64,000 bases of DNA, taken from Amaranthus tricolor. Taxonomy: Eukaryota > Streptophyta > Magnoliopsida > Caryophyllales > Amaranthaceae. The notes beneath the pieces are model-generated. The model made no database searches. It was not told the origin of the DNA and was given only the letters and a program-made list of their open reading frames with translations. The stretch's first letter is position 1, and each line of letters begins with the position of its first letter. The translations under genes and the position numbers were made by a program. This document shows positions 8,408 through 18,262 of the stretch, piece by piece. The stretch lies in the NCBI RefSeq assembly GCF_026212465.1, contig NC_080055.1, positions 16,425,679 to 16,489,678 of the forward strand, read 5' to 3'.

Positions 8408-11400
8408 CTATCTGTCGAAAGGCAGGATGGCTCGCATGGCGGTCAAGTAATTAGATGGCTTCCTTCCTATCTTTGAGTGGTACTGACATTCAGGACATCT
8501 TTTGATCAAATACTCCGCGTCTTCTCGGAGTGAGGGCCAATAATATCCACTTCTAAGGACTTTCCCAATGACAGTCCGTACTCCTTGGTGTATACCGCAT
8601 CCCCCTTCGTGTATTTCGCGGAGGATATAGTTTCCTTCTTCAGGGGATACGCATTTCAGGAGGGGGTGTGTATATGACTTCTTGTAGAGCATTCCTTCGT
8701 GGAGTTCGAACCATCTGGCTTTCTTCCGGAGCATTTTGGCCTGACATTCATCTTGGGGAAGCGTCTGACTCCGCAAATATTCGATGTATGGCTCCATCCA
8801 AGTTTCTGATCTGTCGATGGTATCGACCATGAAGTTGATGCTGGGGTTAGGAAGTACTTCCCAGATTATATCTCGAGCCGCGGATGTTTCTGCTGAGCTG
8901 GCAAGCTTGGCCAAGGAATCAGCTTGGGCGTTCTGGGATCTTGGAATGTGCTCCAACGTGAACTTGTCGAATTTTTGAACAAATTCCCTTACTTGCTGCA
9001 AGTACATTTTCATGCTGTCATCTTTAGCTTCGAATTCCCCGTTCACTTGTCCAACAATCAATTGGGAATCGGAGAAGGCGGATAATTTTTTGGCTCCCGT
9101 TTCGTGGCAAATTCTCAGTCCCATCAATAATGCTTCATATTCGGCTTCGTTGTTGGATGCTGCGAACTCGAACCTGACCGCCCTTTCCATACGGACCCCG
9201 GCGGAAGACACAATGAGGAGTCCAGCACCACTTGCTGATTGGGTAGAGGACCCATCTACATACAACTTCCATTCCTGATTGGGTTCAGGATGATAGGGGA
9301 GAGTGCTTTCAGCAATGAAGTCAGCCAGAGCTTGGGCTTTGATTGCCGTTCGAGGCTCATATTCGATGCCGAAATCCGCCAGCTGGTTTGCCCAATCTGT
9401 GACGCGGCTTGACTTGTTTTTCCCTTCCAGAATCTTTTTCAAAGGTTGATCAGTCCGGACGATGATCTGGTGGGATTGAAAGTAGGGCTTCAATTTCCTG
9501 CTTGCCATGATGATTGCGAATATGACTTTTTCGACTTCACCGTAGTTTCCCTCCGAGCCACGGAATGCATGACTTATGTAGTATATAGGAAGCTGTTTCT
9601 TTTCTCTTTCCGCAACCAGTACTCCGGATAACGAATATTCGGAGACAGAGACATATAGGACTAGCTTCTCTCCTTTGATGGGCGAAACTAGTTTTGGCAA
9701 GGTGGACAGGTGCTCTTTAAGTTGGCGGAAGGACTCTTCTGCTTCTGCTGTCCACTCGAACTTCTGTTGTTTTATTGTTTTAAAGAAGGGTAAACATTTA
9801 TCCGCGGACTTGGAAAGAAATCTTCCAAGAGCAGCCAGGCACCCCGTGAGTTTTTGTACTTCTTTCACTGAGGTGGGAGATCTCATGTTTTGTATAGCCC
9901 GGATTTTATTGGGATTTGCTTCAATGCCTCGCTCGTCTACCAGGAAGCCCAGGCATTTCCCTCCGGTAACTCCGAACACACACTTGTCAGGATTGAGTTT
10001 CATTTGGTGCTTTCGAAGGGTAAGGAACGTCTCTCGTAAGTCTGCGGCGTGCTGACTTGCTTGTTTGCTTTTTGTGATCATGTCGTCTACATATACTTCT
10101 AAATTCCGTCCAATCTGAGATTGGAAAACCTTGTTGACCATCCTTTGATAAGTTGCCCCCGCGTTTTTTAATCCGAAGGGCATAACCTTGTAGCAATAGA
10201 CTCCCATGCTGGTAATGAAGGCCGTGTGAGGTTGGTCTTCAATTGCCAACGGAATCTGATGATAGCCGGCATTGGCATCCATGAAGCTTAATAATGCATG
10301 GCCTGCTGTAGAATCCACCAGTCGATCTATCTTTGGAAGTGGGTAATCCTCTTTAGGGCACGCCTTATTCAGGTCCGTGAAGTCGACGCACATCCTCCAC
10401 TTGCCATTTGGTTTTTTCACCAGGACAACGTTGGATAACCACTCAGAATACTTGCATTCTTTAATAAATCCGGCTCTCAACAACTTCTCGACTTCCTCTT
10501 TGGCGGCCTCAGTCCGCTCTCTTCCTTGATGTCGTAGCTTTTGTTTTATGGGTTTATAGCCTGGTTTGATGTCAAGTTTATGACACGCGACACTGGTAGG
10601 GATGCCAGGCATTTCCTCCGTGCAAAAAGCAAAGACGTCGCGGAACTCAGCAATGGTGGCCACTATGTCCTGTTTGACCGTGCTAGGAAGATCTTTCCCT
10701 ACCTTGATCTGTTTCCCCTCGAACATGTCTACTTCCTCGTATCGCTCTATGGGGCGAGGCCTTTCATGCGTGCTGAGATTTTCCATGTACACGCTCATGA
10801 CAGCTGGGACATTTTCTTCCCTTTTTCTTTTTGCTCGTGTCTCAGAGGACCCGCGCTTCAAGGTGTTGACGAGGCATTGGCGAGCCGTCACTTGGTCTCC
10901 CTTGAGAATTCCAACTTTTCCATTATCTGTCTCGAACTGCAGCAAGAGTTGATGGGGAAAGATTGCAGCCTTGATCTTATTAATGAGTGGGAGCCCCATG
11001 ATAGCATTGTAGGGGAAGTCGAGATCTACCACTGTGAACCGTATGGGCATGGTCCGGCTTTCACTTCTTTCCCCTACCCGTATGGGGAGAATGATCGTGC
11101 CCAATGGAATGACCTGACTCCCTCCAAACCCAATCAGTGGTTTGTCTAGGGGTTGTAAGTGCTTTTCCTCGAATTTCATTTTTCTTAAGCACTCCATTGT
11201 AATAAGATCAGCCGTGCTTCCCGTATCTACCAGCACCCGTCTGACTTTCATTTGCCCAATTTTGAGAGAGACCACCAGGGGATCGGTATGGGGTTGTTGC
11301 AGCGGTTGGGAGGTCGTGGCATCGAATTTCATGACCGGTCCCTTAGATGTGGCCATGGGAGGTCCTTTCAGCAAAGTGTGGACGCTGTTTTTTGCCGCGC

Positions 11401-13105
11401 GGATAGTGGGATATTCCTCAGTGTATCCCCCAAAAATCATGTTGATCGTTCCTTGAGTGTCGGAACTTTCGCGTCTTGCTTCGTTTGGCTTGGGGGATCG
11501 GCGTTTCTGTTGCCATGGCCTCCTTTCCCCTTCTCTTCCAGCATCATAATCTCTCCTGTTGAGGAACCTGGACAGTTTTCCCTCATTAGCCAACTGATGC
11601 AAGATGCGCTTTAGTTCGCGACATTGTGCCAGAGTATGGCCGTGCTCTTTGTGATAATCACACCACAGATTATAGTTGCGCCTATCAGAGGGGGTGGTAA
11701 CTAGAGGTGGAGCTGGCAATTGATCTCGAACAGCGAAGAAAATGTCCCTCCTGTTTCGATTGAATAAGGGGTCGTTTCCTCCATCTCCCAGATTCCGCGT
11801 CCTAGTTTCTTCTTCTGTAATATATACGGGTCGAGCTCGTGGAGGTCCCATATCAGACGGCGGCGTAGGACGACGCGGCATGTAAATCTTCTCTCTCCTC
11901 GAAGAATGCTCCTCCCTGCTTCGTGAGGATTGACGGGGGGGCCCATCATCTTTTTTCTCAAATTTTCGCCTTTTTGGATCATGTGCTTGACATATCTCTG
12001 ACGCCGTGACGTAACTTTGGCATTGTTTCATGGCCTCTGCATACGTCTTTACTTGACTTTCAACCAACTGGAACTTCAGCCGTTGGGCCTTCATTCCGTT
12101 GATTAGGGCGTTCAGGGCAACCGACTCCTCCAAATCAGTCACTTCCAGCACTGCCTCATGGAACTTTTTAAGATATGAGGATATGGATTCTCCTTCCAAT
12201 TGAGTGACACTAAGCAGGTGGAAGTTTGATTTCTCCTGCCTTCTTGAGGCTATGAAGTGGCCTAAGAACTTGCCCTCTAGTTGGGCAAAGTTGTGGATGC
12301 TTCCTCCGGGAAGGGAGGTGTACCATGTCAAAGCTACTCCTGTAAGAGTAGTTGGAAAGAACTTACACCATAACGATGAGTTGGTGGTGTACAACAACAT
12401 AAGATTCTTATATGCCGTCAAATGTTCCTGCGGACATGATGTGCCATCGAAAGCAGCCATGTTTGGTACCTTTATTTTCCCGGGATTGGGAGTATTCAGT
12501 ATCTCTCTGGCCAGGGGAGAGACTAATGATATTGGCTCTTCGGGAAGGACACTCTTGTCGTCCTCATTCCGCGGCATGGAGGTGGGAGTGAGGGGACGGC
12601 TAGACCCGGCGAGTTGTGCCTTTTTCCTTTCCTCCCTTCTTTTATCTACCAGGGATTGGACGCTCTCAGACGTCTTTCGCTTTTTGCTCTCTATGAAGGT
12701 TCGGGCATCTGGAGTGGCGGTTTTGGATTCGCCATCTCGTGTATCTGTCTTGCTATGGTGCGGGTAAGTTTTGGACCTTTCCCGCCTATTTTTATTGCGT
12801 CTACTGGAATGGGAAGTTCTCGAGTTCCCGTCTTGAGATTCATGAGATTTTGGTATCTCTTGACGGGGCTCGATTCGTTCCTCTAAGTTCTTTATTTGGT
12901 TCGCCATGTCTTCCAGTACCCGTTGTTGAGTGGGGGTATTGTTTATGACGGCGCGGAGTTGTTCAGAAAACGCGGCCGTGAGATTTCGCGCTAGCATGTC
13001 CAGATCACGGCGAGTCACGGCTTGATTATTAGCGTGGCCCGCTGAAGTGTCTGTGTCTGTGCTATGCACGGTGGCGGTTTGAGTCGGGTTCTTCTTGGGA
13101 GCCAT
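8408..13105 (-). CDS. gag-pol: Tat gag-protease-RT-RNase H-aRNase H-integrase N-terminus polyprotein
   Basis: This single 1565-codon frame starts at an ATG 15 nt past the PBS. Visible in order: a gag domain with a charged linker and a zinc-knuckle-like CDYHKEHGHTLAQC (about residue 480); an aspartic protease (LVDTGSTADLI, about 625); a reverse transcriptase (about 850-1060, YVDDM near 1005); a gypsy RNase H (to about 1230); a second RNase H of archaeal type starting at LYVDGSSTQSASGAG (about 1282) with conserved NNEAEYEALLMGL; and the integrase zinc finger (HEGGCGIHQG and CPECQYH, about 1495-1540). The duplicate RNase H identifies the Tat lineage. The frame is otherwise unbroken until the TAG at 8405-8407. 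Expression should start from the 5' LTR at 13142-13834. Confidence 0.93.
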   Translation of the reverse strand: MAPKKNPTQTATVHSTDTDTSAGHANNQAVTRRDLDMLARNLTAAFSEQLRAVINNTPTQQRVLEDMANQIKNLEERIEPRQEIPKSHESQDGNSRTSHSSRRNKNRRERSKTYPHHSKTDTRDGESKTATPDARTFIESKKRKTSESVQSLVDKRREERKKAQLAGSSRPLTPTSMPRNEDDKSVLPEEPISLVSPLAREILNTPNPGKIKVPNMAAFDGTSCPQEHLTAYKNLMLLYTTNSSLWCKFFPTTLTGVALTWYTSLPGGSIHNFAQLEGKFLGHFIASRRQEKSNFHLLSVTQLEGESISSYLKKFHEAVLEVTDLEESVALNALINGMKAQRLKFQLVESQVKTYAEAMKQCQSYVTASEICQAHDPKRRKFEKKDDGPPRQSSRSREEHSSRREKIYMPRRPTPPSDMGPPRARPVYITEEETRTRNLGDGGNDPLFNRNRRDIFFAVRDQLPAPPLVTTPSDRRNYNLWCDYHKEHGHTLAQCRELKRILHQLANEGKLSRFLNRRDYDAGREGERRPWQQKRRSPKPNEARRESSDTQGTINMIFGGYTEEYPTIRAAKNSVHTLLKGPPMATSKGPVMKFDATTSQPLQQPHTDPLVVSLKIGQMKVRRVLVDTGSTADLITMECLRKMKFEEKHLQPLDKPLIGFGGSQVIPLGTIILPIRVGERSESRTMPIRFTVVDLDFPYNAIMGLPLINKIKAAIFPHQLLLQFETDNGKVGILKGDQVTARQCLVNTLKRGSSETRAKRKREENVPAVMSVYMENLSTHERPRPIERYEEVDMFEGKQIKVGKDLPSTVKQDIVATIAEFRDVFAFCTEEMPGIPTSVACHKLDIKPGYKPIKQKLRHQGRERTEAAKEEVEKLLRAGFIKECKYSEWLSNVVLVKKPNGKWRMCVDFTDLNKACPKEDYPLPKIDRLVDSTAGHALLSFMDANAGYHQIPLAIEDQPHTAFITSMGVYCYKVMPFGLKNAGATYQRMVNKVFQSQIGRNLEVYVDDMITKSKQASQHAADLRETFLTLRKHQMKLNPDKCVFGVTGGKCLGFLVDERGIEANPNKIRAIQNMRSPTSVKEVQKLTGCLAALGRFLSKSADKCLPFFKTIKQQKFEWTAEAEESFRQLKEHLSTLPKLVSPIKGEKLVLYVSVSEYSLSGVLVAEREKKQLPIYYISHAFRGSEGNYGEVEKVIFAIIMASRKLKPYFQSHQIIVRTDQPLKKILEGKNKSSRVTDWANQLADFGIEYEPRTAIKAQALADFIAESTLPYHPEPNQEWKLYVDGSSTQSASGAGLLIVSSAGVRMERAVRFEFAASNNEAEYEALLMGLRICHETGAKKLSAFSDSQLIVGQVNGEFEAKDDSMKMYLQQVREFVQKFDKFTLEHIPRSQNAQADSLAKLASSAETSAARDIIWEVLPNPSINFMVDTIDRSETWMEPYIEYLRSQTLPQDECQAKMLRKKARWFELHEGMLYKKSYTHPLLKCVSPEEGNYILREIHEGGCGIHQGVRTVIGKVLRSGYYWPSLREDAEYLIKRCPECQYHSKIGRKPSNYLTAMRAILPFDR

Positions 13106-13120
13106 GACTTTTTGTATAGA

Positions 13121-13138
13121 TCCCCACAGACGGCGCCA
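13121..13138 (-). other. Primer binding site of the Tat element
   Basis: On the minus strand TGGCGCCGTCTGTGGGGA begins 3 nt inside the 5' LTR boundary. A TGG start next to the LTR is the expected match to a tRNA 3' CCA end. I do not assign the tRNA, because only a comparison with a tRNA set could do so. Confidence 0.75.
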
Positions 13139-13141
13139 AAC

Positions 13142-13834
13142 TGTTTCGGTAATGAAACGAGGAAGTGCGAGACACTTGGAATACCGCAGATGGAGGCGTT
13201 ATCGGAAGTAGCAACTCGTGGGAGGAAGCGACCTGAATTCCTGCAACACAACACGTTAGCCTTGTCCGGGGGGTGATCTCCCGGAAAACCCCTCCGACGC
13301 TCAAGTCAGAACGTAGATCGGAAATTAATGAATGACAGATTGTAGAATGAATGCAAGAAGGAAGGTCGGGATTGGGATTGCTAGTGCTAGTGCTAGTGTT
13401 TAGGAAGGCTAAGGAAGTAATGTAAGCAAGGATATTAGGAAAGCTATTTCAGATGTCCCTCCCCCTCTGATGGTTGTCCCTATTTATAATATTAAAGGGG
13501 GGAGTTACTTCAGAGAGGAAAGGTGGAAGATCATGGGAGGAGTGGACAGTTATCCTCCTTGAAACAAGAAGAGCCAAGCATGATTGAAGAGTGGAAGGTG
13601 GTGGGCAGTTATTCAACTAAAAAGGAGGATGGCCAAAGAAGATAGATGACAGGGAAGTTAAGTATTCTGAAGGTAAGTTGCCATGAGCCTTCCAAGGAAG
13701 ATGGGAAGTCCAGCAGAAAGCCCATTGACCAAAAGTCAAAGTCAATCCGGAAAGGTCAAGGGGTATTTTAGTAATATGATGTTTAATTAATAAATAAATA
13801 AATAAATTAATTAAAAAAAAACAGTACCATGACA
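13142..13834 (-). repeat. 5' LTR of the Tat element
   Basis: The 693-bp LTR runs from TGTCATGG to CCGAAACA on the minus strand. It pairs with 1104-1795 and borders the PBS on one side and the target duplication actta on the other. It carries the element promoter. Confidence 0.93.
13481..13488 (-). promoter_or_regulatory. LTR TATA box of the Tat element
   Basis: The minus strand reads TATAAATAGGG here, about 350 bp into the 5' LTR. It is the best TATA match in the LTR and is conserved in the other copy (1443-1450). Confidence 0.55.
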
Positions 13835-13945
13835 ACTTATAACTTTAAAATGATCACTTACGATATTAAAGTAAAAAATTAAAAAAATAGGCTAATAATA
13901 TATGGGCCCGTCTCATGGTGAGACGGTCTCATACAAAACGAACTG
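13835..13945. repeat. Right part of the dispersed repeat split by Tat
   Basis: It begins with the target duplication actta and continues the atgatcactta subrepeat. It ends in GTCTCATGGTGAGAC (13910-13924) and ggtctcatacaaaacgaactgt. The last 90 bp align with 19885-19975. This is the continuation of 971-1103. Confidence 0.5.
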
Positions 13946-14718
13946 TATTATTTATTACTCCTTAAGTTTATATCTGATAATATATAATTGGTAAATGAAA
14001 AAAAGAACAAGTTATATATAAGAAATTAATTAGTAAAATAGCGTTTGGTCGAGTGATAATAAATCCATTCCAAAGTTACCAAAATAATTTGAGTTTAATT
14101 GCCAGTTAATTGGTTAAGATCATTAAAATGAATTTAGTGAATTAATTTTTAAGATTTATGAAAATTTCAGTTTTTGAAAGAAATTAAGAAATCAAACAGA
14201 ATTGCAATATAATTAGGCGAAAGTCAAATAATTTAAGTTCTGTTACTTTAAAGTATGTTTACATAACAAAAATAATACTCCTAAAACACAATTATAGGTT
14301 TAATTGGTTTCTTAACTTTAGAAGCGAGGAATAGTTTAAGTTTCGTCCCACTTCATTTCAACCAGTGGTGAAGCAACATGGGGCTGAGAAGGGCTTCACC
14401 CCCACATCTTCTACAGATATTTTGATCATACATTGCTAGTGTTGTTTTATATTTTTTTCAATCTCTTAAGTTTTATTTATTGACTTCACCACTAAATTTT
14501 CTAGTTAAATATTTAATGCCGGATAAGAGAAATTTGTATCCTATTAAGATTTTTAGTCCATAACGTTTAATTTTCTTTCGAGGGTTATATAGATTTCACT
14601 GTGAAATTAAAATTATATATATATAAACTTAAAATTTTACTTAAATTGATTTTTGATAAATATTATATAAATAATTAAATGAAATGTTGACTCATATATA
14701 TTTAAGAGTTGTTTTTGG
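13946..14718. other. AT-rich intergenic DNA
   Basis: No ORF, repeat ends or RNA gene can be supported. The short stretch near 14352 (cagtggtgaagc...) resembles the start of some hAT-type non-autonomous elements, but I find no partner end. Confidence 0.4.
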
Positions 14719-14856
14719 TATTATATAGAGTCTTTTCCCTTAATATTGCCCCCAAAAAAAATAATTCCCACTTTAGGTATTATGGGAAAATATTTCCCAC
14801 AATACCGTTCACGTAGGATGGGTTTTAATTAATTTTTTTTTTTATTTTTTTAATAT

Positions 14857-15020
14857 AACCGCCACATGAGATGGCGGTTTTGTTTAGAAATCCTAAATAA
14901 ACCGCTAGATGAAATGGCGGTTTAGAAGAATTTCATCTTTTTTTTTTAAAAAAAAAAATAATGTAATGAGTAAACCGCCACATGAAGTGGCGGTTTTATA
15001 CCTGTACAAAACGCCACTTT
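14857..15020. repeat. Left subterminal palindrome array of the MULE
   Basis: Three palindromes of the form AAACCGCCAC-atgaa-GTGGCGGTTT lie at about 14857-14880, 14899-14923 and 14971-14998. A half unit (acgccacttt) lies near 15010. Each could form a hairpin. The middle one is degenerate (ctagatgaaatgg). The same motif is arrayed inside the right end. Confidence 0.8.
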
Positions 15021-15200
15021 CTGTTTTGTTCTTCACTTCATTTGCATCCTTCAAAGAAGCTGCTGCCAGTTATCTCTTTAAAAAAAAAATTCTTCAATCC
15101 TCATTTACTTCATATTCACTATTCCTATCATTCAACTAAATTAATCAACTACATTCTCATCTTCTCCTTCTTTACTTGTTCAATTTCATCATCATTTAAG

Positions 15201-15606
15201 GTAATAACATAAACCCTAATTTATTTCAATTTGCAAATTGAATATTTTGTTCACTATTGTTGTCATTTGAAGTTATAAATACATTGATTGTTTGTTATAT
15301 TCTCTTGATTTCATGATTTAAGCTTACATTCTACACATTTGTAGTTGAATTTTATGATTTGGTTTGTATGCATATAAAGTGTTTGATGAAATGCTTCAAT
15401 GAAAGTTCATTACTTTGTAGGGTTAGTTTAATGGTTTTAGTATATTTTCATGGTATTTTTAGCTTTTATATTTGAAATGAACCTTCTAATAAGTGTTCTA
15501 ATACCTTAATATCACACATTCTTGTATTCAAATTTACACTTCCCTTTCTCACAATGAACAATTAAGTGTATGTGAAATCACTTGAAAAACATGTTTATAT
15601 TTGCAG
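15201..15606 (+). other. Predicted 5' UTR intron of the PMD gene
   Basis: A CT-rich leader (about 15120-15200) ends atcatttaag|gtaata. The next good acceptor is atttgcag at 15599-15606. A leader intron of about 406 nt is a plausible plant gene feature. After the splice the first ATG (15610) opens a 42-codon uORF that begins DHYPVIVYWGGE and stops before the PMD frame is used. Confidence 0.45.
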
Positions 15607-15712
15607 AATATGGATCATTATCCCGTTATAGTGTATTGGGGTGGGGAAGTAAGTTATATTGAATCATATGTTGAATCTGATTATTATAACACTTATGTAT
15701 GTAACAGCGATC

Positions 15713-17884
15713 ATGGCGATGCCGGGCCCAGTTGATCCATCAGTGCTTACGCTTCAGGCGACACATAGGAGCGTATCTGCGTGGGAGGGCTCCACTGCCC
15801 AATTGGTTACTCGTCAGCACTACCAGGCGAGTACGTTACGGTGGGAGGTGGATGACAGGGTGTTAGACGTAGTCGAGCTAGCTGGTTTCGGATACATTCA
15901 CCGGTTGTTGGGCGGGGGCTTAGAGCTAGATCGAGCTCTTATCACTGCATTGGTGGAGAGGTGGAGGCCGGAGACACATACCTTCCACCTCACAGTTGGC
16001 GAGGCAACGATCACGTTGCAAGATGTGGCAGTTATCATGGGACTGCCGGTTGAAGGACAAGCAGTCATTGGCCATGGGGAGGGAAATTGGCCAGCATTAG
16101 TACATGAGCTGCTAGGGGTTTGGCCGGAAAACCCTCAAGACCCCACCCAGCCGAAGATCATCGTTGGATCGTCATTGAAGCTGACTTGGCTCCGACAGCA
16201 TTTTAGCGCGCTTGAGGATGATGCAGATGATGTGACGGTTGACAGACATGCCCGAGCTTACATCTTGTACCTGTTTGGATGCATCTTGTTTCCAGACAAG
16301 AGCGGCGACTCGGTACAGTTGATATATCTCCCTTTACTGGGAGACTTGGAGCGCGTAGATGAGTATAGTTGGGGAAGTGCTACCCTAGCATATCTGTATC
16401 ATAACTTATGCCGAGCATCTCGTAAGGGTGCCAAGGACATGGGTGGATGCTTGATGTTGTTACAGATATGGTCATGAGAGCACATTCATATAGGGAGGCC
16501 CGTTATTAGGATGGTTCGACCGGATGGGCAACATGATCAGGAAGATGACGCGGATGATTTTGAACCGATATTAGGGTCACAGCATCGGTGCGGGATGGAT
16601 CCTTTGGCAGTAAGGTAGCAACACTCAATTCACTATTCAAATTCATAATTGGACTATTTTATGATAGATGAAAATGTTAATCAATGTTTATTTGTTTGCA
16701 GCTGGCTTCGCGTATATCTTTCGAGATCCCACTCCCCACATACTCTCGTCTACTACAGGAACGCACTAGATCGACAACGGGACGAGCAGATTAGTAACAT
16801 TTACTATTTGTATTAGTTATGAATAAATTGTATACATTACTAAGCATATTGAATTCTATTACAGATGACATGGCAGCCTTACACAGCGGCTAAGATGGAA
16901 GCTCTACCGCACATATGTACATCGGGCCACGAGATTTGGAGATCGCGTTGTCCTCTTATTTGCTTTGACATCGTCGAGCTACATCTCCCGGATCGTGTCA
17001 TGCGTCAATTCGGTTTGGAGCAGGTAATTCCGCAAGCCTGTGACACCCAACGTCAACTACATGCGATCGATCGGAGGACTGGGGACAAGAACTACCTCGT
17101 ACGACATAGATCGCATGTAGATGCGTGGAACGACCGAGCATCTACATTGGTTGGAGGAGATAACTTCACAGGTCATGGGAGTGCTATGTACATGAGTTGG
17201 TACAGACGCATCTCCATATTACGCCTAACGAACACCGCATTTGCGCAGCCAGGATCACATTACCATCCGACATCTACGTTACTGGTACGTTTTCTTTCAA
17301 CACTCATAACAAATAGTAATAGTTTTAAGTAACTGTTTTAACAATATAATGATAACAAACAGGCTGAGCGCATCCGATCGGTGTTGATACAATGTAATGA
17401 CACGATTCAAGGGGCCGCTACATCGCCAGTTGACGTGGGCTATCGGCTATGTTCTCAGACCTTAGGCTCCATTAATGCGTCGTTGACCGATGCATTGAGT
17501 CAAGCGGGTTATGAGTACCTCATACCGACTCCACCCGTCATTGGCGACGTAGATGACACATTCCACACTCCTTCTCCAAGGAGTTCAGCCCATCGAGGTA
17601 GCTCTTCCGGAGGATCCAGTTCTCGGTCCACAAGAGGCCGCCAGCGTTTATCTACTCAGGGTCGGTCTTCCAGATCGCCATCGACATCCGCTACTATGTC
17701 GCCGTTCGTTCCCCCGTCTTCCATCAACACTCCTCCGCCACAACCATCGCCTCCGCAAAGGATTATCACATATGAGCGTGCTAGTCAACGACGAGCTCCT
17801 ACTCTTAATGTCATTGCGGAGGTTGACGAGTTCACACCATCATCATCCACCGGTGCGCAAAACAAAAGGGGCCGGGGGTTGTAG
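15713..17884 (+). pseudogene. Plant mobile domain (PMD, MAIN-like) gene carried by the MULE
   Basis: I take the start at the ATG of MAMPGPVDPS (15713). The first exon shows PMD hallmarks: FGYIHRLLGGGLELDRALI, WRPETHTFHLTVGEATITL and DVAVIMGLPVEG. A TGA at 16475-16477 interrupts a Trp-rich segment, after which the frame stays open to about 16608 (donor GTAAGG). A small exon follows an acceptor at 16702 (ends about 16800). The next exon, 16865-17284 (MTWQPYTAAKMEALPHIC), splices in phase to 17363-17884, a Ser/Pro/Arg-rich tail ending KRGRGL. The two middle junctions do not join cleanly in frame. So the gene looks recently broken. PMD proteins include MAIN/MAIL1 of Arabidopsis, which act in the nucleus. 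PMD genes in transposons are known. The function of this one is unknown. Confidence 0.75.
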
Positions 17885-18123
17885 TTTAACAAACTTTGTA
17901 TATTCTTATATTATTTTAACTTCTTGTATATTCTTGTATGATTTTAACTTTGTATGTTCATGATTGTAATATATCTTCGCATTATTTTCATAATTAATTT
18001 TTTCAAATCAAGCTGGTTCGTAATTGATTAATATGGAATAGATGGTATTGAACTAGTTTAATGCAGGTTACGTTCACTATTTAGGGGAAATGAAAGAAAA
18101 AAAAAATTGTTGCAGGCCACCAG

Positions 18124-18262
18124 CAAACCGCCACATGAAGTGGCGGTTTACCAGGGACCAAACCGCCACATAAATAAGATGGCGGTTTGCCTTGACCAAA
18201 CCGCCACTTCATGTGGCGTTTTTGTGCTTTATGTAAACCGCCATCTCAAGTGGCGGTTTGGT
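18124..18262. repeat. Right subterminal palindrome array of the MULE
   Basis: Four palindromic units built on AAACCGCCAC/GTGGCGGTTT lie at about 18124-18150, 18169-18188, 18198-18222 and 18234-18261. Two keep the atgaa or tcatg centre; the other two have longer or altered centres. They mirror the left array. Confidence 0.8.

Larger units (their letters stand above)
1104..13834 (-). mobile_element. Complete Ty3/gypsy LTR retrotransposon, Tat lineage (Retand-like)
   Basis: The 12,731-bp element lies on the minus strand. Two near-identical LTRs (13142-13834 as 5' LTR, 1104-1795 as 3' LTR) begin TG and end CA in element orientation. A perfect 5-bp duplication, actta, flanks it (1099-1103 and 13835-13839). 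Inside, in element order, are the PBS, gag, protease, RT, RNase H, a second archaeal-type RNase H, integrase, a long region with an oppositely oriented gene, and the PPT. The second RNase H and an extra ORF between pol and the 3' LTR are known hallmarks of the Tat lineage. The size and the antisense gene resemble Retand elements, though the sublineage is inferred. LTRs differ by about three transitions plus a microsatellite, so insertion is recent. Confidence 0.93.

Noticed and set aside
9675..12948. Several plus-strand ORFs of 60-200 codons across gag-pol
   Set aside because: They are antisense shadows of the minus-strand polyprotein, with no start context, domains or codon pattern of their own.
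15649..15707. Second small intron in the PMD leader (gtaagt...gtaacag)
   Set aside because: At 59 nt it is shorter than usual plant introns, and the join would not enter the PMD frame.
15713..17884. PMD gene as an ordinary host gene
   Set aside because: It is enclosed by matching inverted ends with a 9-bp target duplication and has a nonsense codon.
17553..17963. Alternative frame ORF over the PMD tail
   Set aside because: Overlaps the spliced PMD exon in another frame and is His/Arg/Leu low-complexity; the PMD frame joins the upstream exon in phase.
18124..18262. CRISPR-like array of palindromes
   Set aside because: Plant context, units too few and uneven, arms vary, and they mirror a second array inside the other transposon end.
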